DNA from: Deltaproteobacteria bacterium RBG_13_52_11
GTDB lineage: Bacteria; Desulfobacterota; B13-G15; RBG-16-54-18
DNA length: 9,124 nucleotides
NCBI GenBank assembly: GCA_001797745.1
Contig: MGQF01000058.1
Location: forward strand, 406-9,529
Direction of reading: 5' to 3'
In this document: positions 1 through 6,357 of the stretch, piece by piece
How the letters are laid out: each line of letters opens with the position of its first letter
Position numbering within the stretch: the stretch's first letter is position 1
Program-made: the position numbers and the translations under genes
Notes under the pieces: model-generated
The model's database searches: none
What the model saw: only the letters and a program-made list of their open reading frames with translations
Told to the model about the DNA's origin: nothing

Positions 1-191
1 CCTTCCAGCACCCTGACCAGGAGATAGAGGGTGAGGGAGCAAAATATCCCTTTTGCAAGGAAGTACCAGCCGATAGGATCGTTTTCAAACGTACCCTTAA
101 AGACGCCGTTGCCGAGCAAGAAAGAATAGATGCAGATGCCAAGGACGACAATCGCAGCGATTAACACCACCTTTTTAAGTCTTTTCATCAT
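1..191 (-). CDS. Small membrane protein, unknown function (3' end outside window)
   Basis: A partial reading frame runs off the left edge; about 63 codons are visible. The N-terminus is basic (MMKRLKK) and is followed by a hydrophobic stretch at about residues 8-26 (VVLIAAIVVLGICIYSFLL). A short polar loop then precedes a second hydrophobic run at about residues 41-60 (WYFLAKGIFCSLTLYLLV). I read this as two membrane helices, or a signal anchor plus one helix. Two consecutive ATG codons are possible starts; an AGGAGG lies 4 bases before the first (191) and 7 before the second (188), so the second may be the true start. The gene is downstream of and co-oriented with the VIT/vWA gene, but a terminator-like hairpin separates them. 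I do not recognise the family and assign no function. Confidence 0.6.
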   Translation of the reverse strand, partial: MMKRLKKVVLIAAIVVLGICIYSFLLGNGVFKGTFENDPIGWYFLAKGIFCSLTLYLLVRVLE

Positions 192-282
192 GACACCTCC
201 TCTCTATATATCACGTTGTCGGATATACTGGTTTTTATTTTAACATAGAATATGGTGGAAGGATAGAAATGAGTATAAGAAG

Positions 283-310
283 GGGGGCGTCCCGAGCTCG
301 CGACGCCCCC
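283..310 (-). terminator. Rho-independent terminator of the VIT/vWA gene
   Basis: A 9-bp perfect stem, GGGGGCGTC pairing with GACGCCCCC, encloses a 10-base loop that itself holds the palindrome CGAGCTCG. On the minus strand it begins about 20 bases after the stop codon at 332 and is followed by the T-rich run TTCTTAT. It would end the VIT/vWA transcript before the small membrane protein gene. No gene on the plus strand would use it. Confidence 0.75.
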
Positions 311-331
311 TTTGGGTTTGTTATTGATTTG

Positions 332-2599
332 TTACAGGTACAGGAGTTCCAGCTCTATCGTGCCTTTTACAGAGGGTGAGAAGGCAATCTTTTGCAACAC
401 CCGCTTCAGGGCCTCTTTCTTATACCCCTTTCCTTGGTAGCTCTTGACCTGGATCTCCCTCACCCGCCCCTGCTCAACGTGCAAAAGCACCACCGCCTTT
501 GTAAGAGCCCATTCCTGAAACAACTGCGCCAACTCGCCCTTTACAGGAGACAACGTCTTTTCCGCCTCTTCCATCGTCATGCCGGCAGGGAGCATTCCGC
601 CTATGAGGTAGATCTGGGCAGGCCCCTTTGTTTCCTCCTTTTGATAGAAGCCCCCGGCCTCTCTTGACGCGTCTGCCATTGCCAAGGTAGAGGAGGGAGG
701 GGCGGCGAACTTGGCCTTCATCACGCCTTGCTCACCGACGGCGTAATCGCTTACACCTTCTGGCAGCGGCAGCGGCTGTTTAACCGTCACGACCTCTCCG
801 GTATCACGTACAATCGTATCAACGGCGACGAAAGAGGTATACTGGGTCATGAGGTGGTAGCGGAGGCCGAGCTTTGTCACCTCCCCTTTCACATCTGCTC
901 CGACCTTCCCATAGTCATCAAGGCGGGCTATCCGCGACCGGGCCCAGAGGTATTGGAGGGCAACGTTTCCCCCGTCCGCCAGCTGTGGGCTCACCAGGAT
1001 CGATTTCTTATAATCCCCCCAGGCTGTCTTGCCGCTCACCATGATCTTTCCTCTCGCGTCTCTATATTTACCAAAGAGGATGAGGGGGCGTTGGGCAAAG
1101 AGGTCAGGGAGGGTAGGGGGTTCGACATCATAAGCACCCAATCCCTGGAAGGCCACCTCGATGTCGGTGAGCAGGGGGGCCCTGACGTATGCGGCGAATC
1201 TTTCCGCTGTCTGGGCAGCCTCCTTTTGAGTGGAGACGACAAAGGGCTCTCCCCGCCCTGCCCTGGCCATCCCTTCGATGAGAAAGCGATTGACGCTTGT
1301 CCCGATGCCAAAGGCAAAGAAGTTTGCCTTGTTCAGGTTCTTCCTGATCAGGTCAAATGCCTCCTTTTCCACGTCGACATAGCCATCAGTAGCAGTTACG
1401 ATGATGCGTGAGAGCCCCTCCCTTTTCTCTAAGGCAAGCGCCTGTTGGAGGGCGGGCAAGAGCCTTGTCCCTCCCCCGCCTTGCTCCCCTTCCAGCATAG
1501 CGAGGGCCTTGCCCTTGTTCTCTGCAGTGGCAGCAAGCGGATGAGGGGAGAGGACCTGCGATCCACCGGAAAAGAAGAGGATATTGAAGTAATCGTTTTG
1601 CCGCAGGCCCTGGATGATCCCCTTTATCAGGGTCTTGGAGACCTCCAAGGGGAATCCGTGCATGGAGCCGGAGCAATCGACGATGAAGCAATATTCACGC
1701 GGCGGGACCTCCTGGGCAGTTATCCTTTTGGGGGGTTGGAGCATCAGGAGGAAGTAATTCTCATCCTTGCCGGGGTAGAGCAAGAGGCCGCTCTGTATCT
1801 GCTCCCCTTGGAGCGTATAGCGCAGGACAAAATCCTTGTTGCCGCCTTTTTTTTCCTCGGGGGCAAGGTGTATTTCTGCCCTATCCCTTTCCTTTTGCAC
1901 CGCCACCTTATGAGAAGGGACCAACACGGCGCCCAAGGGGATGCCCGCCCTGATATGGGCAGCTATATCAAAGGAATAGGGGGGCTCTTGCCCTTGGTGC
2001 AGATAGGGGTTCTTAACCCACCGGTCTGATGTCTGTGCTTCTTTCTCTTTCCGCTCCGTATACCGGGGCCCCACCACCGCCGGGAAGACGAATTCGTAGA
2101 TCCCCTTTTCCGGGACCAAGAGCTCGGTGTAGCGGACCCGCACCTCGATGCGATCTCCCGGCATGATGTTCGCCACCTTCATCTGGAAGCAATTGGGCCG
2201 CTCCTGCTCCAGAAGGGAGGCGACCTTGCCTTCCTCCTTTGCCTGCTCATAGATCCGCTTGGCAGTTGCACGCTCTTCTATCTTCGCCTCGATGACCCTG
2301 CTCCCTATCTTCATCCGCATGGCGTGTATGGCTGATTTGGTGCCGAGGGGAAAGCAATAGATCGCCTCGATAGTCCTCGTGCCCGCATTCTTATAGACCT
2401 GGGTGAGCTCTATCTCAGCTATCACCCCGGCAATGTCCACCTTGGCCTTGGTCTCCAAGAGAGGGAAGGGATCGATTGAGGAATCATCGCTCTGGACAAA
2501 GAAGTAGGGGGAAAGGACCTTCTCCTTCTTCGCTCCATAGGAAGCGGTGAAGGGGAGGATACAGATGAGAAGACCGATAATAAGGGTTATCTTTTTCAT
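332..2599 (-). CDS. Exported VIT and von Willebrand A domain protein with a TonB/AgmX-like C-terminal segment
   Basis: This 755-residue protein has a signal peptide (residues 1-22, cut near ASYG-A), so it should be exported. Residues about 42-170 match the vault/inter-alpha-trypsin (VIT) domain, with the typical beta-rich N-terminus and the helical region around ATAKRIYEQAKEEGKVASLLEQ (split here: ATAKRIYEQAK, then EEGKVASLLEQ). A von Willebrand A domain follows at about 300-470 with a complete metal-binding (MIDAS) set: DCSGS at 308-312, Thr378 after a Gly run, and Asp405 in TATDGYV. The segment YTSFVAVD near 587-594 is common to VIT-vWA proteins. The last 90 residues (VVLLHVEQGRVREIQV, then KRVLQKIAFSPSVKGTIEL) resemble the C-terminal fold of TonB/AgmX-type proteins. 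There is no LPXTG-type sorting signal. A GGAGGT ribosome site supports the start. The family mediates adhesion or complex assembly; the ligand here is unknown. Confidence 0.85.
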   Translation of the reverse strand: MKKITLIIGLLICILPFTASYGAKKEKVLSPYFFVQSDDSSIDPFPLLETKAKVDIAGVIAEIELTQVYKNAGTRTIEAIYCFPLGTKSAIHAMRMKIGSRVIEAKIEERATAKRIYEQAKEEGKVASLLEQERPNCFQMKVANIMPGDRIEVRVRYTELLVPEKGIYEFVFPAVVGPRYTERKEKEAQTSDRWVKNPYLHQGQEPPYSFDIAAHIRAGIPLGAVLVPSHKVAVQKERDRAEIHLAPEEKKGGNKDFVLRYTLQGEQIQSGLLLYPGKDENYFLLMLQPPKRITAQEVPPREYCFIVDCSGSMHGFPLEVSKTLIKGIIQGLRQNDYFNILFFSGGSQVLSPHPLAATAENKGKALAMLEGEQGGGGTRLLPALQQALALEKREGLSRIIVTATDGYVDVEKEAFDLIRKNLNKANFFAFGIGTSVNRFLIEGMARAGRGEPFVVSTQKEAAQTAERFAAYVRAPLLTDIEVAFQGLGAYDVEPPTLPDLFAQRPLILFGKYRDARGKIMVSGKTAWGDYKKSILVSPQLADGGNVALQYLWARSRIARLDDYGKVGADVKGEVTKLGLRYHLMTQYTSFVAVDTIVRDTGEVVTVKQPLPLPEGVSDYAVGEQGVMKAKFAAPPSSTLAMADASREAGGFYQKEETKGPAQIYLIGGMLPAGMTMEEAEKTLSPVKGELAQLFQEWALTKAVVLLHVEQGRVREIQVKSYQGKGYKKEALKRVLQKIAFSPSVKGTIELELLYL

Positions 2600-2632
2600 A
2601 GTTCCACCTCCATGTTTTATTTTCTGCTTCTA

Positions 2633-2661
2633 TTAGACAAGGAAATCCCGGAAAAGTTCCC
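2633..2661 (-). promoter_or_regulatory. ECF sigma-E-like promoter of the VIT/vWA gene
   Basis: Read on the minus strand, GGGAACTTTT is followed by TTGTCTAAT, with 16 bases between GGAACTT and TCTAA. This matches the known sigma-E group pattern (GGAACTT, 16-17 bases, TCTRA). The predicted transcript start is about 25 bases before the ATG at 2599, leaving room for the GGAGGT site. The same two elements occur in mirror image before the divergent gene at 2910, which strengthens both calls. The sigma factor itself is not in the window. Confidence 0.65.
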
Positions 2662-2756
2662 TGCTTTTTAGATCTCGTTCGTGATGAGGGAGGGGTATAG
2701 GTTCCCGTTGCAGGGCCCTGGAAGGAGATCACCCCCGCAGCTGAAAGGAGGGTGTC

Positions 2757-2816
2757 ATGAAAGGGCATAAGAAGATCCTCGTCCCCATGGACGGACCAGA
2801 AACATTCAAGCCCTGA
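2757..2816 (+). pseudogene. Remnant of a universal stress protein (UspA) gene start, 19 codons
   Basis: A GAAAGGAGG site sits a few bases before an ATG that opens the frame MKGHKKILVPMDGPETFKP and then meets TGA. KKILVPMDG is very like the first strand and ATP-binding loop entry of UspA-family proteins, which commonly begin with K-I-L-V-P-x-D-G-S-E. The usual protein is about 140-150 residues, so only the first strand survives. I read the two other plus-strand frames up to 2880 and saw no convincing continuation of the family, so a deletion is more likely than a single frameshift. It might still be translated as a short leader peptide. Confidence 0.5.
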
Positions 2817-2845
2817 CCATCGAACCCCTTTTGCCTTTTTCCCAC

Positions 2846-2875
2846 GGGAACTTTTTTCGACCCTCTGTTGTCTAA
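2846..2875 (+). promoter_or_regulatory. ECF sigma-E-like promoter of the divergent exported-protein gene
   Basis: GGGAACTTTT at 2846 is followed by TTGTCTAAT, with 17 bases between GGAACTT and TCTAA. The elements are those found facing the other way at 2633-2661, but the spacers differ in sequence, so the match is not simply a duplicated stretch. The transcript would start about 25-28 bases before the ATG at 2910, just upstream of the AAAGGAGG ribosome site. It lies downstream of the UspA-like remnant, so that remnant would not be in this transcript. Confidence 0.65.
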
Positions 2876-2909
2876 TTAGGATAAAGACCAAACTGAAAGG
2901 AGGAACACC

Positions 2910-3722
2910 ATGCGTTACTTAGTGATAGTGATCATTGCAGCCATGATGATGGCAGCGTCAGCACCCGCGTACTCCCACGGCGGAAGCAGGTTGGAGGGAG
3001 AGGTAAGCATCGAGGTCACCTCGGAGAGCGGAAGCACCCTCCTGTTTATCCCGCACAAGGATTTCTGGGAAGGAGGGACCCATGTCGTCAAGAGGTACCT
3101 TGAGGCGAGACGAGGCGAGAACTACGGTATTGTCATACACAATATGACCCCCGAACGGATCGGTGTGGTCATCGCCGTTGACGGCAGGAACATCATTTCA
3201 GGCAAGAAATCGGATCTCAAGAACAACGAAGCCATGTACATCGTGAACAGCTACGACTATGGCGAGTATGACGGGTGGCGGACCGCCGGCGATAAGGTTC
3301 ACAAATTCTATTTCACCGATATGGCCGATTCCTATGCCATGAGGACCTTCAGCGATTCCACTGCCATGGGCGTCATCGCCGTCGCCATCTACCGGGAAAA
3401 AGAACGGCCACAACCGCTGTACGAGCAGAAGAGGCTGGACAACATATATCCAGCGCCGTCAGCTGAGGGCTCTATGAAGGGAAAAATGGGGGCAGCCAGG
3501 GATGAGAGCGCCGGCACGGGCTTTGGGGATGAACAGTACTCACCCACCATAAGGGTTGCCTTCGAACCTGAAAATACGCCGGTCCAGAAAACGCTTTTTA
3601 AGTACGAATGGCGTGAGGTCCTGTGCAGGAAAGGAATCCTGAGCTGCAGAGAGGAAGCGAGAAACAGGCTCTGGGATGAAGATGCATATGCGCCCTACCC
3701 GCCGGGATATCTGAGAAATTAG
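2910..3722 (+). CDS. Exported protein of unknown function
   Basis: The 270-residue protein starts with a clear signal peptide (MRYLVIVIIAAMMMAAS, cut near AYS-HGG) and has no later membrane helix, so it should be periplasmic or secreted. The start is fixed by AAAGGAGG six bases before the ATG. A compact, probably beta-rich core spans about residues 60-165. It contains the segments IGVVIAVDGRNIISG, YDGWRTAG, FYFTD and TAMGVIAVAIYREKERP, which look conserved in character; the two strands around VDGRN and GVIAVAIYRE suggest a beta-sandwich. The region 170-210 is Gly/Ser/Pro-rich and probably a linker. The tail has two cysteines (239 and 246) that could form a disulfide. I do not recognise a named domain. 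Divergent placement from the VIT/vWA gene with a matching ECF-type promoter suggests both act in the same envelope process, which is inference. Confidence 0.8.
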   Translation: MRYLVIVIIAAMMMAASAPAYSHGGSRLEGEVSIEVTSESGSTLLFIPHKDFWEGGTHVVKRYLEARRGENYGIVIHNMTPERIGVVIAVDGRNIISGKKSDLKNNEAMYIVNSYDYGEYDGWRTAGDKVHKFYFTDMADSYAMRTFSDSTAMGVIAVAIYREKERPQPLYEQKRLDNIYPAPSAEGSMKGKMGAARDESAGTGFGDEQYSPTIRVAFEPENTPVQKTLFKYEWREVLCRKGILSCREEARNRLWDEDAYAPYPPGYLRN

Positions 3723-3739
3723 TGACCTGGGACAGATCC

Positions 3740-3788
3740 GCAGGACCGGGCCCTGCATGGAGCAGCGACCCGGCCCTGCCGCTGTTTT
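3740..3788 (+). terminator. Probable terminator after the exported-protein gene
   Basis: About 40 bases after the stop at 3722, CAGCG (3763-3767) can pair with CGCTG (3780-3784), followed directly by TTTT. Just upstream, GCAGG (3740-3744) can pair with CCTGC at 3752-3756 or with the second copy near 3775-3779. The 13-base units GACCGGGCCCTGC (3744) and GACCCGGCCCTGC (3767) are near-identical direct repeats. The stem is short with a 12-base loop, so the call is tentative. Confidence 0.4.
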
Positions 3789-3886
3789 CAACGGGAAATC
3801 GCGTATGATGGCCCCGGAATTCCCAATCGCCCGGAATCAAGGGAACGGGAAAGGCGCAAAGCAAGACCTCCCCCCGCTATCCCCTT

Positions 3887-4246
3887 TTATTTCTTTTCCC
3901 CATAATACACCTCGACACCGCCAAGGACATAAAAATCAGCCACCCATTTGGAGAACCACTGGGGGAAGAACTCCTCCTTAAACGCTTTGGTCTCATGGGC
4001 CTTGCCCCACTCTTCCAGGCCCGTTGTATCCATGATGCCGATGAATTGGTACGGAGAGCCCGTCGGGCCTGGTGAAGTGCCTTTCTGCCCGTTACCCGTT
4101 ATTCCCCCCATCATCTTGACGAGCGTAAAGCTCTTGGCCCCGGGCAGGGAGAGCAATAACGGCCCTTTATACGATGCACACCACTTTACATAATCCTCTT
4201 CCTTTACATCTGCACGCAGGTTATACAGAATAATCTCCTTCGCCAT
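3887..4246 (-). CDS. HapK/REDY-like small dimeric alpha-beta-barrel protein
   Basis: The 119-residue protein starts at the ATG at 4246, chosen because AGGAGG (4255-4260) lies eight bases before it; an in-frame ATG ten codons further upstream would place that site inside the gene. The order of elements fits a ferredoxin-like dimeric alpha-beta barrel. A first strand (EIILYNL, 4-10) is followed by a helix rich in charged and aromatic residues (about 14-26), then LPGAKSFTLVK (34-44). A Gly-rich loop (47-64), a strand PYQFIGIMDT (65-74), a helix (75-103) and the final strand VLGGVEVYYGE complete it. The 'N-L-x-x-x-V' start and the 'LP' before the second strand resemble HapK/RedY-like proteins, some of which sit in prodigiosin-type pathways. 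No such pathway is visible here and the substrate is unknown. The gene stands alone with no co-oriented partner within 150 bases. Confidence 0.6.
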   Translation of the reverse strand: MAKEIILYNLRADVKEEDYVKWCASYKGPLLLSLPGAKSFTLVKMMGGITGNGQKGTSPGPTGSPYQFIGIMDTTGLEEWGKAHETKAFKEEFFPQWFSKWVADFYVLGGVEVYYGEKK

Positions 4247-4254
4247 AATGGTAT

Positions 4255-4260
4255 CCTCCT
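4255..4260 (-). promoter_or_regulatory. Ribosome binding site that decides the start at 4246
   Basis: AGGAGG on the minus strand, eight bases before the ATG at 4246. It rules out the upstream in-frame ATG at 4276 as the main start. Confidence 0.7.
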
Positions 4261-4300
4261 TTCCGTGATAGGACAAACAACTTCCTCGTCAAGTATTCCA

Positions 4301-4366
4301 GGGACATAATACTAATTTAAGACCAGATATCGGTTATCTGAAAGGTTAAGAACAAGGATATGTCCC
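4301..4366. repeat. 66-bp imperfect palindromic element
   Basis: The ends are an exact inverted repeat, GGGACATA (4301) and TATGTCCC (4359). The centre is a hairpin, CAGATA-TCGGT-TATCTG (4324-4340). The arms between match only in part, with TTAA in similar positions. A smaller overlapping hairpin, AGTATT / AATACT, lies at the left end near 4292-4312. The element is AT-rich and non-coding. It looks like a short palindromic interspersed repeat or a degenerate miniature element, but copy number in the genome cannot be seen from here. Confidence 0.5.
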
Positions 4367-4407
4367 CCTTTGTACCCGTAAGACCCAGATGCAAAGAGCA
4401 TGGACGC

Positions 4408-4439
4408 GACCTTTCGCTTCTTAAAAAGGTCAGACCTTT
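4408..4439 (-). terminator. Possible terminator of the lexA-polymerase operon, overlapping its stop codon
   Basis: A 7-base unit occurs three times in alternating orientation: GACCTTT (4408), AAAGGTC (4425), GACCTTT (4433). On the minus strand AAAGG-TCTGA-CCTTTTT forms a short hairpin ending in T residues exactly at the polymerase stop codon (TGA, 4430-4432). The alternative pairing GACCTTT with the distal AAAGGTC gives a second hairpin. The stems are weak, so termination here is plausible rather than shown. Confidence 0.3.
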
Positions 4440-5743
4440 ATATGCAGCATGGGCAGTCCCAGCCTCTGCCTGCTGTTTTCTCCCTTGAAGAGCTTGGACG
4501 CTCGCTGCGGGGTGTCGCCTCGCTCACCCTCATGCCGCGCCTGGAGTTTTGTAGGCAGGCTCGAGCCATGATGAACCGCATATTTGCCGAATCGCTCCGA
4601 CAGGAGATCCACGGCATGGTAAATCCTCGCCATCTTCTCTACCCGGGCGGCATCCTCAAACAGGGTGTACTGGACAACGGATGCCTGTACCAGGCCGGCG
4701 AGGACCACCCCTGTCTGACGGTAGAGGGCCTCAGGGTTAAAGAGTTCATGAAAGCCCTCCTTGAGCCCCCCGAAGAGGTCGGAGGGGTAGGCTGTGGGCC
4801 TGCTCAGTCTCAATTCAATGCCCCGGTCTCTGAAATCCTGTGTCCTTAAGAACACCATGAGCCTCGTTGCGGCCAGTCTGTAGCGCCGCGCCTTGATGCA
4901 GGCGGCCTCGAGGTTCTTCGAAAGCTGTGCAAAGACGAACGTCGCGTCGTTCGAGGCAGGGGTGAAGGTCTTGGCCTTGCTGATGGACTGATAGCTGCTC
5001 TTTGATTCGGGGACGACGGGGTAGATGCTTCTGCCGTTGAGCTCGTGCCATATCTCCTGATAGGGCTTCGAAAGATGTTTTTTGATAAAGTCCTCTTCTC
5101 TCCTCGCAAATTCCAAGGCGGTCTTGATCCCGAACTTCCTCATGAACGCGGCCGTGTTCGGTCCGATGCCCCAGACCTTCCCGAGGGGGAGTTCCTGCAG
5201 GTATCGGTGTATCTCCCTCCCCGGTATCAGGGTGAGCCCGTGAGGTTTGTTGTGCTTTGATGCTATCTTTGCCAGGACCTTCGATAGGCTCATGCCTACC
5301 GATACCGTGATCCCCAGCTCCCGCTCGATCGTCTCCTGCATCTGCCGGGCGATCATGCCGTAGGGACCGTGAAAGCTCCTTCTGAGGCCCGTGAGATCGA
5401 TGAAGGCCTCATCAATGGAGTATTCCTCCACATCCGGGGAAAAGCGCCTCAGTATGTCGAACATCCTGATGGAGAAGAGGCTGTAGGTCTCGTAGTCCGA
5501 CGGAAGGATGACGGCCTCGGGGCAGGCCTTCGTGGCCTCGGAGAGCCTCGTGCCCCGCGTCACCCCCATGGCCTTTGCCTCGTAGCTGGCAGCCGCCACG
5601 ATCCCGCGCTCCTTGCCCGTGATGACGGGCCTTCCTTTTAACTCCGGATGAATCGCCTGCTCGCAGGAGGCGAAGAAGGCGTCGGCGTCAAGATGAAGGA
5701 TCGCCCTGGGCCAGGATCGTATGGTGAGGGGTTGGGCCTCCAT
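4430..5743 (-). CDS. dinB: Y-family translesion DNA polymerase (DinB / pol IV type)
   Basis: The 437-residue protein copies past damaged DNA, inserting nucleotides opposite lesions with low fidelity. The palm and fingers begin with LHLDADAFF; Asp19 and the pair Asp111-Glu112 (YSIDEAF) are the catalytic metal-binding residues, and Phe24 is in the steric-gate position that excludes ribonucleotides. GIGPNTAAFMRKFGI (192-206) is the thumb helix-hairpin-helix. The little-finger domain follows at about 245-350. QYTLF at 358-362 matches the beta-clamp binding motif (QLxLF type). The tail to 437 is longer than E. coli DinB (351), which is usual for many anaerobic bacteria. It lies 17 bases after the lexA-like gene on the same strand, so it should be co-transcribed and SOS-induced, like umuDC. 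An AGGAAGG site lies rather far (about 12 bases) before the ATG. A UmuC assignment is the alternative. Confidence 0.9.
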   Translation of the reverse strand: MEAQPLTIRSWPRAILHLDADAFFASCEQAIHPELKGRPVITGKERGIVAAASYEAKAMGVTRGTRLSEATKACPEAVILPSDYETYSLFSIRMFDILRRFSPDVEEYSIDEAFIDLTGLRRSFHGPYGMIARQMQETIERELGITVSVGMSLSKVLAKIASKHNKPHGLTLIPGREIHRYLQELPLGKVWGIGPNTAAFMRKFGIKTALEFARREEDFIKKHLSKPYQEIWHELNGRSIYPVVPESKSSYQSISKAKTFTPASNDATFVFAQLSKNLEAACIKARRYRLAATRLMVFLRTQDFRDRGIELRLSRPTAYPSDLFGGLKEGFHELFNPEALYRQTGVVLAGLVQASVVQYTLFEDAARVEKMARIYHAVDLLSERFGKYAVHHGSSLPTKLQARHEGERGDTPQRASKLFKGENSRQRLGLPMLHIKV

Positions 5744-5760
5744 GATCGTCTGCAGCCTTC

Positions 5761-6351
5761 CTAATACCTGCGCACCACCGCGGTAACCACACCGGCAATC
5801 TTAAGTTCCGCCTTGGGCTTGACCGGCTTGTACTGGGGGTTGGCGGAAACCAGCAGGACACTCTCCCCCCTCTTCCTCAGGTATTTCATCGTCCACTGGC
5901 CGTCGACCTCGGCGATGACGATATCGCCGCTCTTGGGCTGCTGCCCCTTGTCAACAACCACCATGTCCCCCGGCAAGATGCCGGCGCCGGACATGGAATC
6001 ACCCGACACCTTGAGGAGGAAGGTGGCCTCCGGATTCTTGATGAGGAGCCGGTCAAGGGAAAGGGTATCTGCCAGCTCCTCTTCGGCAGGGCTGGGAAAA
6101 CCCGCCTCTACGGCCCCCAGCATCCTCAGGGGGTATGCCATGGACTTCGGTATGAGCCTGCCTTTGTTGTCCCGTTTGAGTGCCCCGAGGCCTTCGAGCT
6201 GCTTGACGAGCTTGTACACCGCGTTCTTTGAACGCAGGCCGCACATCTCCCCGATCTCTGAAAAGCTCGGCATCCTCCCGTTGTGACGCAAGAAACCGGC
6301 AATCACCCTCACCCTGGAGCGCAGCCTGGCTTCTTTCGTGGTCTTTGTCAC
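5761..6351 (-). CDS. lexA: LexA-family self-cleaving repressor (S24 peptidase) of an SOS operon
   Basis: The 196-residue protein has a LexA-type winged-helix domain (about 10-66; MPSFSEIGEMCGLRSKNAVYK is the recognition region, here residues 27-47) and a UmuD/LexA S24 peptidase domain (about 78-196). The predicted cut site is Ala83-Gly84 in VEAGFPSPAEEE, a motif closer to UmuD than to classical LexA. The nucleophile is Ser119 (SGDSM) and the general base Lys156 (WTMKYLRK), the same numbers as in E. coli LexA. RecA filaments normally trigger this cleavage. Translation starts at a GTG; the codon two positions upstream is an in-frame stop, so no earlier start is possible. There is no ribosome site, which fits a leaderless mRNA. 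It heads an operon with the translesion polymerase and probably represses its own promoter. It may be the main LexA or a second, cassette-specific one. Confidence 0.9.
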   Translation of the reverse strand: MTKTTKEARLRSRVRVIAGFLRHNGRMPSFSEIGEMCGLRSKNAVYKLVKQLEGLGALKRDNKGRLIPKSMAYPLRMLGAVEAGFPSPAEEELADTLSLDRLLIKNPEATFLLKVSGDSMSGAGILPGDMVVVDKGQQPKSGDIVIAEVDGQWTMKYLRKRGESVLLVSANPQYKPVKPKAELKIAGVVTAVVRRY

Positions 6352-6357
6352 GGCTTA

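Noticed and set aside
2484..2891. Minus-strand frame of 135 codons across the divergent intergenic region
   Set aside because: It overlaps the signal-peptide end of the VIT/vWA gene and both promoters in another frame and shows no protein-like pattern.
4265..4292. Possible sigma-70 promoter (TTGACG, 16 bases, TATCAC) for the HapK-like gene
   Set aside because: The predicted transcript start would fall on or inside the ribosome site, and the -10 box is poor.
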